Positions 34,174 through 45,352 of a DNA stretch of 64,000 bases are shown here, one piece after another. A model generated the notes under the pieces. It worked only from the letters and a program-made list of their open reading frames with translations, was not told where the DNA came from and searched no databases. The first letter of the stretch is position 1, and the number at the start of each line of letters is the position of its first letter. The stretch lies in contig BSBN01000860.1 in NCBI GenBank assembly GCA_027924645.1, positions 5,952,001-6,016,000 on the forward strand, given 5' to 3'. The DNA is from Cunninghamia lanceolata. Its lineage: Eukaryota > Streptophyta > Pinopsida > Cupressales > Cupressaceae. The position numbers and the translations under genes were made by a program.

Positions 34174-34185
34174 TGGTATTAGAAC
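34174..34185 (+). promoter_or_regulatory. Primer-binding site of the copia element
   Basis: TGGTATTAGAAC lies two bases after the LTR. It is a slightly diverged initiator-Met tRNA site (TGGTATCAGAGC). Confidence 0.75.
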
Positions 34186-34229
34186 GAGGTTCCTCAGAAG
34201 TAAGCCTAACAACTTGAGGTAGATCCAGG

Positions 34230-34690
34230 ATGTCTTACAAGAAGGAAGCTCTGCAGCTTGATGGAATGAATTATGCTCTTTGGAAGGTGCGAATGAAAAT
34301 CTGTCTCCTTTGTCTTGGCTATAGAGTGTGGAAAGTGATAGAAAGAAAGTATACCATGCCTCAGAATGGTTTGACAACTAAAGATGAAATCAAAGAATAT
34401 GAGTTGAATATAAAAGCTAGAGATGCTTTGTTAAGTGCCTTGTCCAACACAGAGTTGATAAAGGTCATGGATTTGGAAACTGCTCATGAAGTCTAGAAAA
34501 AGATGAAAAATCTATACAAAGGAGATAAGTCTGTAAAAAATGCCAAATTGCAAGGTCTGAAAGCAAAATATGAGGGTTTGAAGATAAGTGAAGATGAGAA
34601 CATAACAACCTTCATGCAAAAGGTTGATGAAATTGTCAATGGAATAAAAGGATTGGGAGGAACTATTGATAAGAAGGTGTTGGTTTTTCT
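34230..34690 (+). pseudogene. gag: Copia gag, N-terminal part
   Basis: ATG at 34230 lies 45 bases after the primer-binding site. LDGMNYALWKVRMKICLLCLGY is the copia gag start. Near the second segment MKNLYKGDKSVKNAKLQGL, a TAG at 34494-34496 replaces the Trp of the V-W-K pattern. NITTFMQKVDEIVNGIKGLGG follows. Similarity ends at about 34682 (KKVLV) and resumes at about 37345 (MKIVRSLPKSYNHKV). Confidence 0.88.
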
Positions 34691-37330
34691 TTTGAATTAG
34701 CATTAGGGTTTGCTAGTTCCTATGCACGTGCAGATTCAGCCAACAAAATACATGAGGTTGCGTGAGCTCCTCCCCTTCACTTCTGGTTCTGCCGCACCAA
34801 GGGGGGTGTCCCTATTTGATAAAGGTATAATCTTGACTAGCTCAATGACATAAGAATATAACTTGACAGCAACAGGCAGAATACTCTCCTTTATGGACCA
34901 AGATTTGTGTAACAAATCACAAGGTTGGCAACATTCTTGGACATATGTGTCTGGTTAGGTATGAGAGCATGCAGGGGTTTCCTACTTCTAATCCTACAAT
35001 TAACAGGTTGGAAGGATGAAATGGTTTGAATTCATGTTTGGAGTTATGGGACTTTCCTAGACCCATTGAACAGACAAATTCCCAAACCAGTGCCTTATCT
35101 GGGCAGCAGAGTCAAATCTAAGAATGTAAATGTCTCCCTATGACAATATGAATTCATATCTAGAGGACTTGAGAAGAATGCTACTGCCTAACAGCAACAT
35201 GTCCAAGAAAGAGTATTACTTATGATCATACTTAACAGATCCTATGATGCAATCTATCTTCCTTTGTATCTGATCAAAAGCCTATTTAACCACTCCTTGA
35301 GCAGACGCAATAAATCAGACACACAGTATGCATATACTGAAAAACTTGGAAGCCCTTGACAACCTTGTTTGAAAGGAAAACAAATGACATACAGGAGACA
35401 ATCAGAAATAATACACACACCAGGTGTTTTTCATTTAAAATCAATCTGCATAGAAAGTCATCATACAGAAAATTATCATTTATAAGCCAAGGTAGACTGG
35501 TACACCAGACCAAGGACCGAATCTGAAGCAAAAATGCCTTTCAAAATGTGAACACCTTATGTTCAGAGTCAGAGCAGAAAGCCCAAAAAACCTCCAATGA
35601 CAAAAAGTAACACAGTTAGACCACTTATACAGAACCATGTACCTAGCCAAAAAATTAATTACAAAGCAAATCAAAAATTTGCCAGATACAGAGTATTTGA
35701 GAAAATGGCCTCCAAGATTAAATGCAGCCAGGGGACAAAACATGGGGAAGCCAGGAAAGGACAAGGGGCAGATGAGCTCAAGCCTTGTGCCACCGTTGGA
35801 AAACTCTCCATCACAAAACTGGTACACGGTAGTTCAACTCTTTGCCCATAACTCTGCACATCACCATTAAAGACCCCAACCACCCGTGTCTTCGCATGGA
35901 GACTATCGCAACATTCAACTGGAAAATTCCTACTCAAAACATGCCCTGAAGATGCAAAGGAAACTCATACCCAACTTTAAAACATGGTCGTTGATCCCTC
36001 CATCGCTTGAAAATCGATGGCACCAAATTCACGTTGAAAAGTCACCGTCCCGTGAAAATGTGCCACGCAGGCACCCTGAAAATGTATGTTCTGCCTTGCG
36101 TATCACGCCATCAGCGTGACCAAAACCATCGAGAAGACCTTCTAATGTGCAAGATTTAAAATCCCACATTGGTCCCGCAGAGACCATTCCATCATTTTAT
36201 AAGCGTGGCCGCGAGCTCAATAGGTGTCGAGCATTTTGTCGCACTCGATCCATGACCCTTCCACCAACGGCCCATCGCCCTGACCATGCACCATCAAAGC
36301 AACCAAAAATTCCCTCGCCAACTTCCCGTGTCACACCGACGACCACACAGCATAAAGTCCATAACATCTGCCATCGGCTAGACTAGCCTCATCGGCGAAC
36401 CTGAAAACTCCTCCATCGATATGCCTTGTCTCACCGACGAAGCCACCGCTATGCCTCGTCGGTGAGAAAACCACCGTCGGCCCAACACATTCCTCCTTCG
36501 CTGACGCACCAACTCTCTCTGATGCATAACCGTCGACACGACCAAAACCGTCAGGGTGACCAAAACTTCCTTCACCAACACACCTAGTCATGCCGACCAC
36601 CACATCCAAAACTAGGTCTTCGGTGAGACCACAACCATCGACACGCCCAAAAAACATCCCACTGATCGCATTGATCATGTTGATGAAGCCTCCACGACGC
36701 CCCCGTCGACCAGACACCTACCATCGGTGGACCTCAAAATACTTCGGCCGATACCCCATGTTACTCCGATGGCAGCTCCACACTACCCTTGTCGGTGAGA
36801 CCAACCCCATCGGCCAACTCGGAACTCCACCCGCCGACACCTTCGGTCACACCGATGAACACCTAAATTACCCTGTCGGTAAGACCTATACCATTGATGA
36901 ACCACTCCGCCTACCTGGCTGATATCACATGTTACGCCAATGAAGTTGCGATTGGCCAGACCAAAACACTCGGAGTAGTCTAAAAATCTTTCACCGATAT
37001 GCCAAGCTACTCCGATGAAAGCCCCAAATCACATGCCATCGGTGTGACCTACCTTGTCGGCGAACTAGAAAAATGATATGCCGATAACATATGTCATTCC
37101 GATGCTTATCGTCATCAGCCGAACACAAGGCATCGACAAACCACAAAATTCCTCTGCCGATAAACAGAGTCTTGGCGATGTAATGTATATACCATTGTGA
37201 AGAACATGGTCGCCAAGACAAAAGTGAACTCACACCGATGGACCCAGAAGAAACTTAGGAATTTTTTGGATTTTTTGGGAAGGTGCCTGCATGAAAATTG
37301 CTCGAAAACTGACAATCAATTCAGGCACCA
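34690..37330 (-). mobile_element. Insert in copia gag, LTR-like block related to the Tat LTR
   Basis: No coding domain. The left part resembles the Tat-like LTR in arrangement: CTCCTCCCCTTCACTTCTGGTTCTGCCGCACCAAGG here against CTCCTCTTCTTCTTTAGGCTCTGCAGAACCAAGG at about 10542, and AAATTTGCCAGATACA (35675) against AAATCTGCCAGATACA. The right part (36100-37200) is GC-rich, with alternating CACCGATG and CATCGGTG motifs. It is probably a solo LTR of a related family in the same orientation as the Tat element. Ends and target duplication could not be fixed. Confidence 0.5.
36100..37200. repeat. Degenerate array of CACCGATG / CATCGGTG motifs
   Basis: GTTACTCCGATG, TCACACCGATG, GTCGGTGAGACC and CATCGGTGTGACC recur roughly every 40-50 bases. 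The two octamers are reverse complements. Similar pairs occur in the LTRs of element D. Confidence 0.6.
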
Positions 37331-39342
37331 ACAGAAGGAACTAGTGATGAAGATTGTTAGGTCATTACCTAAGTCTTACAATCACAAGGTAGCTGAAATT
37401 GAATAAGTAATGCCTGTGCAGGATGTCACTAAGGATCAATTGCTAGGAAAGCTTACAGCTTTTGAAATGAGAGAGTTTGGTGATGCTCTGCCAAAGATTG
37501 AAACTACTTTCAAAGCCAGTACTTTAGAGAAGATCTCCAGAGCTGAGAAGTACAAAGTGGAATCTAATGATGAGCTTGATGAAATTGAAGCCAACTTTGT
37601 TAACAGATTGAAAAGAGGCTTCAGTAAGTATAAAGGAAAATTACCTTTCAAATGTTTTTCATGTGGTAAGGTTGGTAACTATGATTTTAGATGTCCTGAA
37701 AGAATTGAAAGGAATAGAAAAAGATTTGAAAGTAAACCTAGGGTTCCAAAGAAATGTTACTATGTTAGAGATTTTGATGATGAAGGAGTAACAGATGATG
37801 AATTTGCTGATGCTAGTACTGGTGCAAATGAGTGCTTGTTTATTGATGTTAAAGAGGAACTTGTGTCTACTAATCCTACTAGCTGTGTGAAAGAAGAAAA
37901 ACTAGTGGAAGAAAGTGCTTTGGCTGTTCAAGTTGAGAAAGATAAGGATGAATGGATTATTGACAATGGATGTTCAGATCACATGACTAGTGACAAAAGT
38001 GAGTTTGTGAGTTTGGAAAAGTATGATGGAGGATTGGTTAGGTTTGGAGATAATGTAACTGGTAAGATTTGTGGTAAAGGATCTATTTCTTTTGATAGAA
38101 AGCACAACACTGATAATGTCCTATATGTGAAGGGTTTAAAGCATAATCTTTTGAGTGTTGATCAGATGTGTGACAAAGGTTATGATCTGAGATTCAAAGA
38201 TAATGGGTGCAAGATCATGGAAAGCTCTGGAACAATGATTGCTACCAGTAAGAAGATCAAAGGTAACATTTACCAATTAAGAGGAACTAATGACTATTGC
38301 TTATTGGCTCAAATAGATGAGAGTCGGTTGTGGCATAGAGGGATGTGTCATACAAACTTTGATAATTTGGTGAAGATAAGTTCAGGTCAGGCTGTGAGAG
38401 ATTTACCAAAGTTTGAAACCTACCAATACCATTTGTAAGGAATGTCAGTTGGGGAAGCAGACAAGAACAAGTTTCAAGAGCAAAGAGCAATTCTCTATCA
38501 GTTTGCTTGATCTAGTACATACGAATTTGTGTGGTCCCACAAGGGTAAGAAGTCTACAAGGAGACATGTACTTCATGTTGTTTATTGATGATTATTCTAG
38601 AATGACTTGGGTCACTTTTTTAAGAGACAAATTAGAAGCCCTAGAAAAGTTCAAATCCTTCAAGGCAATGGTTGAGAATGAGATAGAATTGAAAATTAAA
38701 TGCTTGAGGTCTGATAGAGGAGGTGAGTTCACATCAAATGAATTCAACATTTTCTGTGAAGAGCAAGGGATAAAGAGATAGTTGTCTGCACATAGGACTC
38801 CTCAATAAAATGGAGTTGTGGAAAGAAAGAACATGGTAGTTCAAAAGGCTTCTAGGACCATGATGAAGGAAGCTAATCTATAGGAAGTTTTCTAGAAAGA
38901 AGATATACATACTGTTGTCTAAATTCAAAATGGAGTTCAAATCAAAGGTAATGGTAATAAAACTCCTTATGAATTATGGTATGGAAAAATTACTACAGTA
39001 AAATATTTCAAAGTTTTTGGAAGCAAATGTTATATCAGAAGGGAAGAAGATCTAGGCAAGTTTGATGCTAGGTGTGATGAAGGAATCTTCCTTGGATACT
39101 CTACCAAGAGTAAGGCCTACCGGTGCTACAACAAAAGGTTGAAAAAGATTGTTGAGAGTGCTAATGTGAAGGTGGATGAAGACAAGGAAAGAACATCAGA
39201 TCTAACTGGCTACGAATTAGATGAACCTGTTGTTACAGTAAGAGAAAAGAAAGAAGAACAAGAAGACAGTCAAGATGAAGAAGAAATGGTGGTGCAAGAG
39301 CACCCAATCCACAGTGGCCTCCATGAGGCATTAACTGTTTAT
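37331..39342 (+). pseudogene. Copia gag C-terminus, protease and integrase
   Basis: Gag resumes with KIVRSLPKSYNHKVAEIE (TAA at 37404). The main open frame is 37410-38438. Its zinc knuckle is CFSCGKVGNYDFRC, with Asn where His is required. Protease reads WIIDNGCSDHMT, with Asn in the DSG/DTG site. The GAG-pre-integrase segment is LWHRGMCHTNFDNLVK. A frameshift near 38420 moves to the integrase frame (38413-38781, CKECQLGKQTR), where the first catalytic Asp is Asn (LVHTNLCGP), the second is kept (RSDRGGEF) and the Glu is kept after a stop (NGVVERKN). It continues to an acidic tail (KKEEQEDSQDEEEM) ending near 39342. Confidence 0.9.
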
Positions 39343-39344
39343 AG

Positions 39345-40605
39345 TTAGTTTTGTTGTTTCCAATAAGGTCCTAAGCTGACCATTCAATGTAATAAGGTTT
39401 GTTTGACCAATGCATGTTATTTTAGTTTGTATCTAGGTTTATGTTGTAAGTCCCAAGGACACTTGTCGAGCTGTAATCTCGAAGGTTGTTAGACAGTTAG
39501 AGGTTGTTAGTCGGTTGTGATCTCCCAGCCGCTTGGAGTCAATGAAGTACTACAGAGGGTAAGTAGATAAATACCCCAAGATCAGATCGATTGTGATCAT
39601 GATAGATAGTTGTAATCAGTTGTGAAGTTGAGTTGTGCAATTGTGAGAACAGAGCATCTGTATACGCATTCTGAAAGGCATAAATAAAATTATGTATTGT
39701 GCATCTTCCTGTCATTCAGATTCATTAGGTTTTCTTTGTATAAATCCAATTGTTGTTTTGTGGTCGAGATGGATCCCTAATCCATTCCACCATTTGGATT
39801 TCTTCAAAATTGGTGGAATGGTTGTACAGTTCGCTTTGTTTTTTTGTTTTGTTCGTTTGGGTTTTATGTTTGCAGGATCGCGTGTAGAGTGCAAATAGAT
39901 CCTAGTGCCATCATGTGCTAGGTTGGTAGGGTGAAGATCTATGTTAGATTAGCAGGGAACAGATTTGTGCAGTTGTAGAGTTGCTAGATTTGCAGCGGAT
40001 CAAATCGGTGAAGTTTCAAGCTGTTTCATCATATATAAATTCTGTGTGTATATCGCTAACGTATGTCGGGGTCATTTCCTGAGTTTCCCGCAGTTGTAGG
40101 TTCGCAAATGGTTGTCGCGGTTATATGTGGCGGATGTACATTGTAAATGTACAAGTGTATCGGCATACAAAGGAGAGAGAAAGTTGAAGTTTCTAATCGG
40201 CATACAAGGAAGTCAACGGTTTGGTCAAACCCATAAAATGCATATTTGAATTGCATGTTGTGAATGTACATCACAAATGTACATCAGATTTATATACAAA
40301 GGAGGTCAATGGTCGATTATGTATGCATGTTGAGGAATGCATCTTTAGAATGTATGTTTGGATGTACATTGCGAATGTACATTGAGATAGTTGCAAGGGG
40401 TGACCGGCAGCGACGGTAAAAGGAAACGGCATAGCAGGTCGAGTGTTGTATGTGTGAAGTTCATCGGCATATCGAAGACAGTCAAGTGTTGACACGTCGA
40501 AGAGAAGTGAATGATCGGCGGAAGGATTTATGAGTAGGCCAAAAGCTTTCATCTTGCCGATAGGCAAGTAAAACATGGAAATACAATGGGGAATGCAGGT
40601 CAAGG
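39345..40605 (+). mobile_element. Insert between copia integrase and RT, probable solo LTR
   Basis: About 1.26 kb without coding similarity separates the integrase tail from the RT lead-in (TPRYVRINHFEDQIIGD). It starts near TGTTTATAGTTAG and carries AATAAAATT (about 39683) and repeated TGTACATTGTGAATGTACA-like inverted motifs at 40130-40395. The composition looks like an LTR. The right end (GGCTCTGCA, about 40617 at latest) and the target duplication are uncertain. Confidence 0.45.
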
Positions 40606-40867
40606 TGTTTGGCTCTGCATCAAATGGGACTAGAAATTGCAGTCAAAACTCCCAGGTATGTAAGGATTAATCATTTTGAAGATCAAATTATTGGAGACAA
40701 AAGCAAAGGGATACTGACAAGGAAAAGAGCTGCAGAAGAACAAGTGAATTACTATTTGCTTTCAAAAGTTGAACCAAAAATTGTGAATGAAGTTTGCAAT
40801 GATGAAAATTGGGTAAAGGCCATGAAAGAAGGGCTGAAGCAAATAGAGAAAAATCAAACTTGGGAAT
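40606..40867 (+). pseudogene. Copia pol, segment just before RT
   Basis: TPRYVRINHFEDQIIGDKSKG, then VNYYLLSKVEPKIVNEVCND, NWVKAMKEGLKQIEKNQTWEL. This is the conserved lead into copia RT. It stops at TWEL, where element D begins, and continues with VPRLADKNIIGTK at 57647. Confidence 0.9.
40863..40867 (+). repeat. Target duplication of element D, left (GGAAT)
   Basis: GGAAT here pairs with GAAAT at 57640-57644 (one mismatch). Removing D restores ACTTGGGAATTGGTCCC, coding for TWELVP. Confidence 0.8.
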
Positions 40868-42350
40868 TGTTGAGTACATGTGTCTCAGATTTAGAGGCAT
40901 TGGCAAGAGTTGACCTTTGTCTCAGTGATCGGCAAGAGTCTCAGCGATCATATAAAAGTAGTGGGTTATCCTTTGTGTCGGCAAGACGTGATATGTCGGT
41001 GTGATCTAAGAGACTATCATCGATGGTGTGTGTTACTCCGATGGTGGTTAGTGTCGGTGAGAGTTATTCTAACAGAGAAAGGTCATCGGTATGATAATCG
41101 CTATCGGGCTTAGCTGAAGTTCTTACTTCGATCACTTGTGTTACACCGATGGTAGCAAGGTTCTATCAGATTGGTGGGACTTATTATTATCAGTGTAGCT
41201 TAGGAGACTATTTTTGATGTGTGGGGTCTTATCGATGAAGGGCTAGTGCTATACTCTATCGGGTTGACTTTACACTATCGACATGGTCTTGAGTTTCTTC
41301 TCTGATGAACTGTTGAAGATTGGCGTCGGTAAGGTCTATCCGATGGAAAGGTGTTCGGCGTGACAAGTGAGATCGGCGTGGCTGGAAGATGTCTCTCCGG
41401 TACTTCATGTTACACCTACGAAGGATGAAGGCTTGGGTATCGGTGGGACAAGGAACCATTGGTGTGGATGGTGGAGTGGTCTTTGATGGCTTGGGCTATT
41501 CCGATGGGTTAGATTGGCATCGTCGGCAAAAAAATTGCCGACGATAGTCTTACTAAGTGTTCATGTATATAAACTAGGATAGGGACCGACGACTGGTGCA
41601 TGTGGGATAATTTAGATCTCACGAATATGAATAGTCGTGGAAACGGTTATGAGCTAGGATGCTGGGAATTAGTTGGTGCCTTGATGGTAACTGTTACTCC
41701 ATGGCGTGGCAGAGGAACAAAAAAGCAAATGTTGAATTGGAAAAGTATACGGAATACATTTGTCTTTTGTAACTGTTCAGTCCGTTATAGTAGTCGAACC
41801 GAATGTCCTCTGTAATGTGACGTGTTAAATGCATTGTAACAGAGGAGTGCGTCAGAGAGAAAAAGAATAGAGTTCGGGTGTAGGGTGATGTCCTGTACTG
41901 TATGCTATTTGTGGCATGATAACAGTATGAAGGACTAACCCGAGTGCTGGAGAACTTTGTGCAGGGTTATGCTGTCACTTTTTCTTCCAGAAGAGCAAGA
42001 TGTAAATCTCCATGGGAGGCTTAGTGCCTGATTTGTATTGTAATTGTATTTTCTGTTGTTGAATAATACAATGACGATCTGGGCTTTTGGAGTGTGGGGT
42101 TTTTTACCCGTAAGGGTTTTCCCCACGTATATTTGTGTCTTCTGTTCTATCTTTTGTGTTAGCATTTCTATTTTTGAAATTAGATCTTGTTGCTTGTATT
42201 TCCTCTAAGGGTCAATGTTGGAAATATTCTGTCTGTTTCCACTTTGTGGCATAGTTGTGAGTGTTTTTGAAGCAATTGAAATGAATTTAAATTTGTCAAA
42301 GACACCACTGTTCTTAGAAATACGTTCTGAGATGCTCTCATTTCCTTACA
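40868..42350 (+). repeat. 5' LTR of element D
   Basis: 1483 bp, starting TGTTGAGTACATG and ending TTTCCTTACA. It contains several CCGATG / TCGGTG motif pairs at about 40920-41530 and an AATAATACAATG poly(A)-signal-like stretch near 42061. Confidence 0.93.
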
Positions 42351-42352
42351 AG

Positions 42353-42365
42353 TGGTATCAGAGCC
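42353..42365 (+). promoter_or_regulatory. Primer-binding site of element D
   Basis: TGGTATCAGAGCC, the exact initiator-Met tRNA type site, lies two bases after the 5' LTR. Confidence 0.88.
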
Positions 42366-45347
42366 TTCTTATAGGATATGCTTAGTTTCTCACATATGTA
42401 CGTTTGTGTGCTGCATGTGTTTTGCATGTAAGAGTTCTTGGTGTATAAGGTATGGGTATTCCTTCTGTGATGATTTCTTAGTGTGACAGGCTTGAGGAAA
42501 TCTGAAGGAATCGACTAATGTTTTGATCCTTGTTTTTAGTGAAGTATGGCAATTGATCTTGTCTTCATGTTATAGTAGGCGCTTGAAGGATGGTGAAGAT
42601 GGAGATACTGGAGCTGGTCATATTGAAATGATGTGGTCAGAGGCTCCTAGTTGGTAGCGGTATTGTTCCTATTGCATGGGGTAGAATTTTGCTTTTTGGT
42701 TGTGTTGTTGCAGTAACTTTCATATTGGGTGTCTGTGTGAGAGGCTCTCTGATGATATGAAGAAGTTTGTGTTGCTGCTCATCCATGGAGTATTGTGCTT
42801 ATGCTGGGATTTGTTCCTGGTATTGGAAGGTGCTGATTATGTGATGCCCCGGTTGCATTTTGGTTATGGAGTTGATCCTTTTGAGGTCTGGAAGCTTCTG
42901 ATATAACCTGACTTTCTCTCTCGAATGTTTGTACATGATGGTGGTCTTGGAATTGGTCTGAATTAGGCCTGCAGTTCCTAGATTTTATTAATCCTTGTGA
43001 TTGTTTTGTACTTGCATCAGAAGGGTTTAATAGATTTTCTTTAAAATCTATGATGCTCATCTATGTTAATCTTTTTCTAGTTTGAACTATTATGGTGTTA
43101 GAATCTACTAGATGTGAAGAAGATATGAATGTCTATGAACAGTTTTGCAAGTTTTACATGGTCAAGAGAAAACTTGTGGTTTTATGAAGTTGCAGTTAAG
43201 CTATTTCTAGACCCTGGCTTTTGGGGTGTTGCTGGATGATATAGTTGCAGTTTTGCATGCATGCTCTATGCATGGTGTGAGGAGGTGAAATGCTTTCTCT
43301 GCATGGGAGTACTGGTAAGTGATATGTCACTTAGTATTTCTATGGTAATGCTTCTGGTTTCTTGACTATGGTGCTTAGGTTGTGGACATGATTGGCGAAT
43401 TAGATTTGTAAGTAATCTGGTTCTTGAGTCATGTTGTCTACATTGTTATCTATTCCTTGAGATCTTAGTTTTGTAGTTTCTAGTGCAATAGTGGGTTTGC
43501 ATGTTTCAGTATATTTGGATATACGAGTTATGCAGTTTTTAGGTGTGTACAACCTATTGATTGCAGTGGGATAACTCGGAAGTGGACGGTCTATATCCAC
43601 AAGATTAATTATGTGATTGTGTAAACTTGTTAGTTGGCCTTGTCTTTGGTCACTTATGCATTAGTGTGACTGTTTTGGAATGAGAGGATGGATGTTGTAA
43701 AGTACCTGAATAGTCAGTTAAGGGGACTTATAGCATGTGTATCACGATGCCGTTAATAGCTTGGATTCACAGGTTTGTGTAAGCTATTGACAGTGATAGA
43801 GTATTTCCTTGGTTTGGAGATCTTGGTGTCACTTGGTTTAATTGTCACATGGACATGTTAATGTGTGGACCTGGAGGATTTTTAGATTAGGAGATGTTTG
43901 GTCATGATGCTTCGAAAACTCAATTGTCACGGTTCAGTGGGAGCTTTAGCATTAACTGTGCATTCATCGCTTAGTGGTGAATGATCTTCTTTAGTGTTGC
44001 AGATGTTACTAGGAGGAGCTCTTAGATCCTGTTACTGCAGAAGGGTTCTTTCGCATTTGCAGGGGCACTATTTGAGGATGTGTAACATCTTGGAGTCATG
44101 GAAGATTCATGAAATCCTTGGCTGAGGTGTTGGTGGTGCTTGACAAGTGATGTTGGTTTAGAGTTTGGTTTGTTTCATGTCATGGTATTTTCTTGAATTT
44201 TGCTTTTGAGTTTTGGCATGATACATTGCTCTTGAGATCATGGTTATGTTCACCTGGAGCATGGAATCTCCTAAGGGAGATAGTAAGATCATGATGTCGT
44301 GATAAGTTCCTGATTCAGATGATTGGAGCTTTGACAGTGGTCTAGTGATTCTCTGTGTGTTGGGTGCATTGATCTTTTGCTTGATTACTTTGTGTTAGTG
44401 CACTAATGCATTTGGAGTTTAGCATGATATGATTATTTGCAGATGCCCATGGGTACATGGAGAATAAGGTGAGGCTGTAATTCTCTTGAGATGAGAGAAG
44501 TGTTGTCGATGGTTACTCTTGATGAAGATTTCAGTAGAAAGTCTGAGAAGCGTACACCTTGGTTGGACGTGAGTTTAACAAAGACCTATGAGGAGATTGC
44601 TCTTGGAGGAGTCATGATGGCTTGTATATCTTGGAGGAGCATTCGTATCCCCGCTCATGGTCTACTTGGTAGTTTATTACTTGAGAGGTATTGCCCATTG
44701 TTTATCTCAGGTATTTTATGCTTTCTTTCATAGACATGGATCTTGAACTGCACCAAGATGGTTCTGGAGGATTCATTGTGAGAGATGGATAGCATGATTA
44801 TCTCCTTGTGCATTTAAGTTTAAGATATCATTCATTGATGAGGATTGTTAGGAGATGGTTTATGGGACAATTTCCTGAAATGGGAAATGGATTAGTTTGA
44901 TCTTCTTTGGTTTGAGAGGCTTACATCCATGTTAGTTGCATAATTACATATGTTGAATTTGATCTCTTGAGATTGAATGTCTGTTTGGGTGTTGTTATGC
45001 TATTCTCTTTGGGGTGTTTTGAAGGAGATCATACTTGATGCAGTTGGCATTTAGAGGTATATGTAGAAGGATTGTCTATAGGTATATGATGTGCAGTGTT
45101 TCTCTTGGTCTTAGTTATTTTTCTGATGGTGTGTTTCACATTACTTTGGTTTGAGGTTTTGTTCGGAGCTGTTGTGATCACTAGTTTGTGGTCATGTGCT
45201 TTCACTTATGTTCTTGGGTGATAGCATGAAGGTTCTATTATCTCTTTCATTGTTGGGTGTGAAGAACTTGAGAGATTTCTGGACTGGTGGTGAGATGTAC
45301 AGGTTATTGATTTACAGATTTTGCATATCATGGTGGATGTTTCCTTG
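42366..45347 (+). other. Non-coding interior of element D, left part
   Basis: T/G-rich sequence on the + strand with no long open frame and no domain similarity. Short frames such as 44491-44733 and 45196-45411 show no known motif. It continues at 55667-56150 beyond element E. Confidence 0.75.
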
Positions 45348-45352
45348 GTACT

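Noticed and set aside
36331..36717. 128-codon Gly/Arg/Val-rich minus-strand frame
   Set aside because: Produced by the GC-rich CATCGGTG motif array; no start context or known domain.
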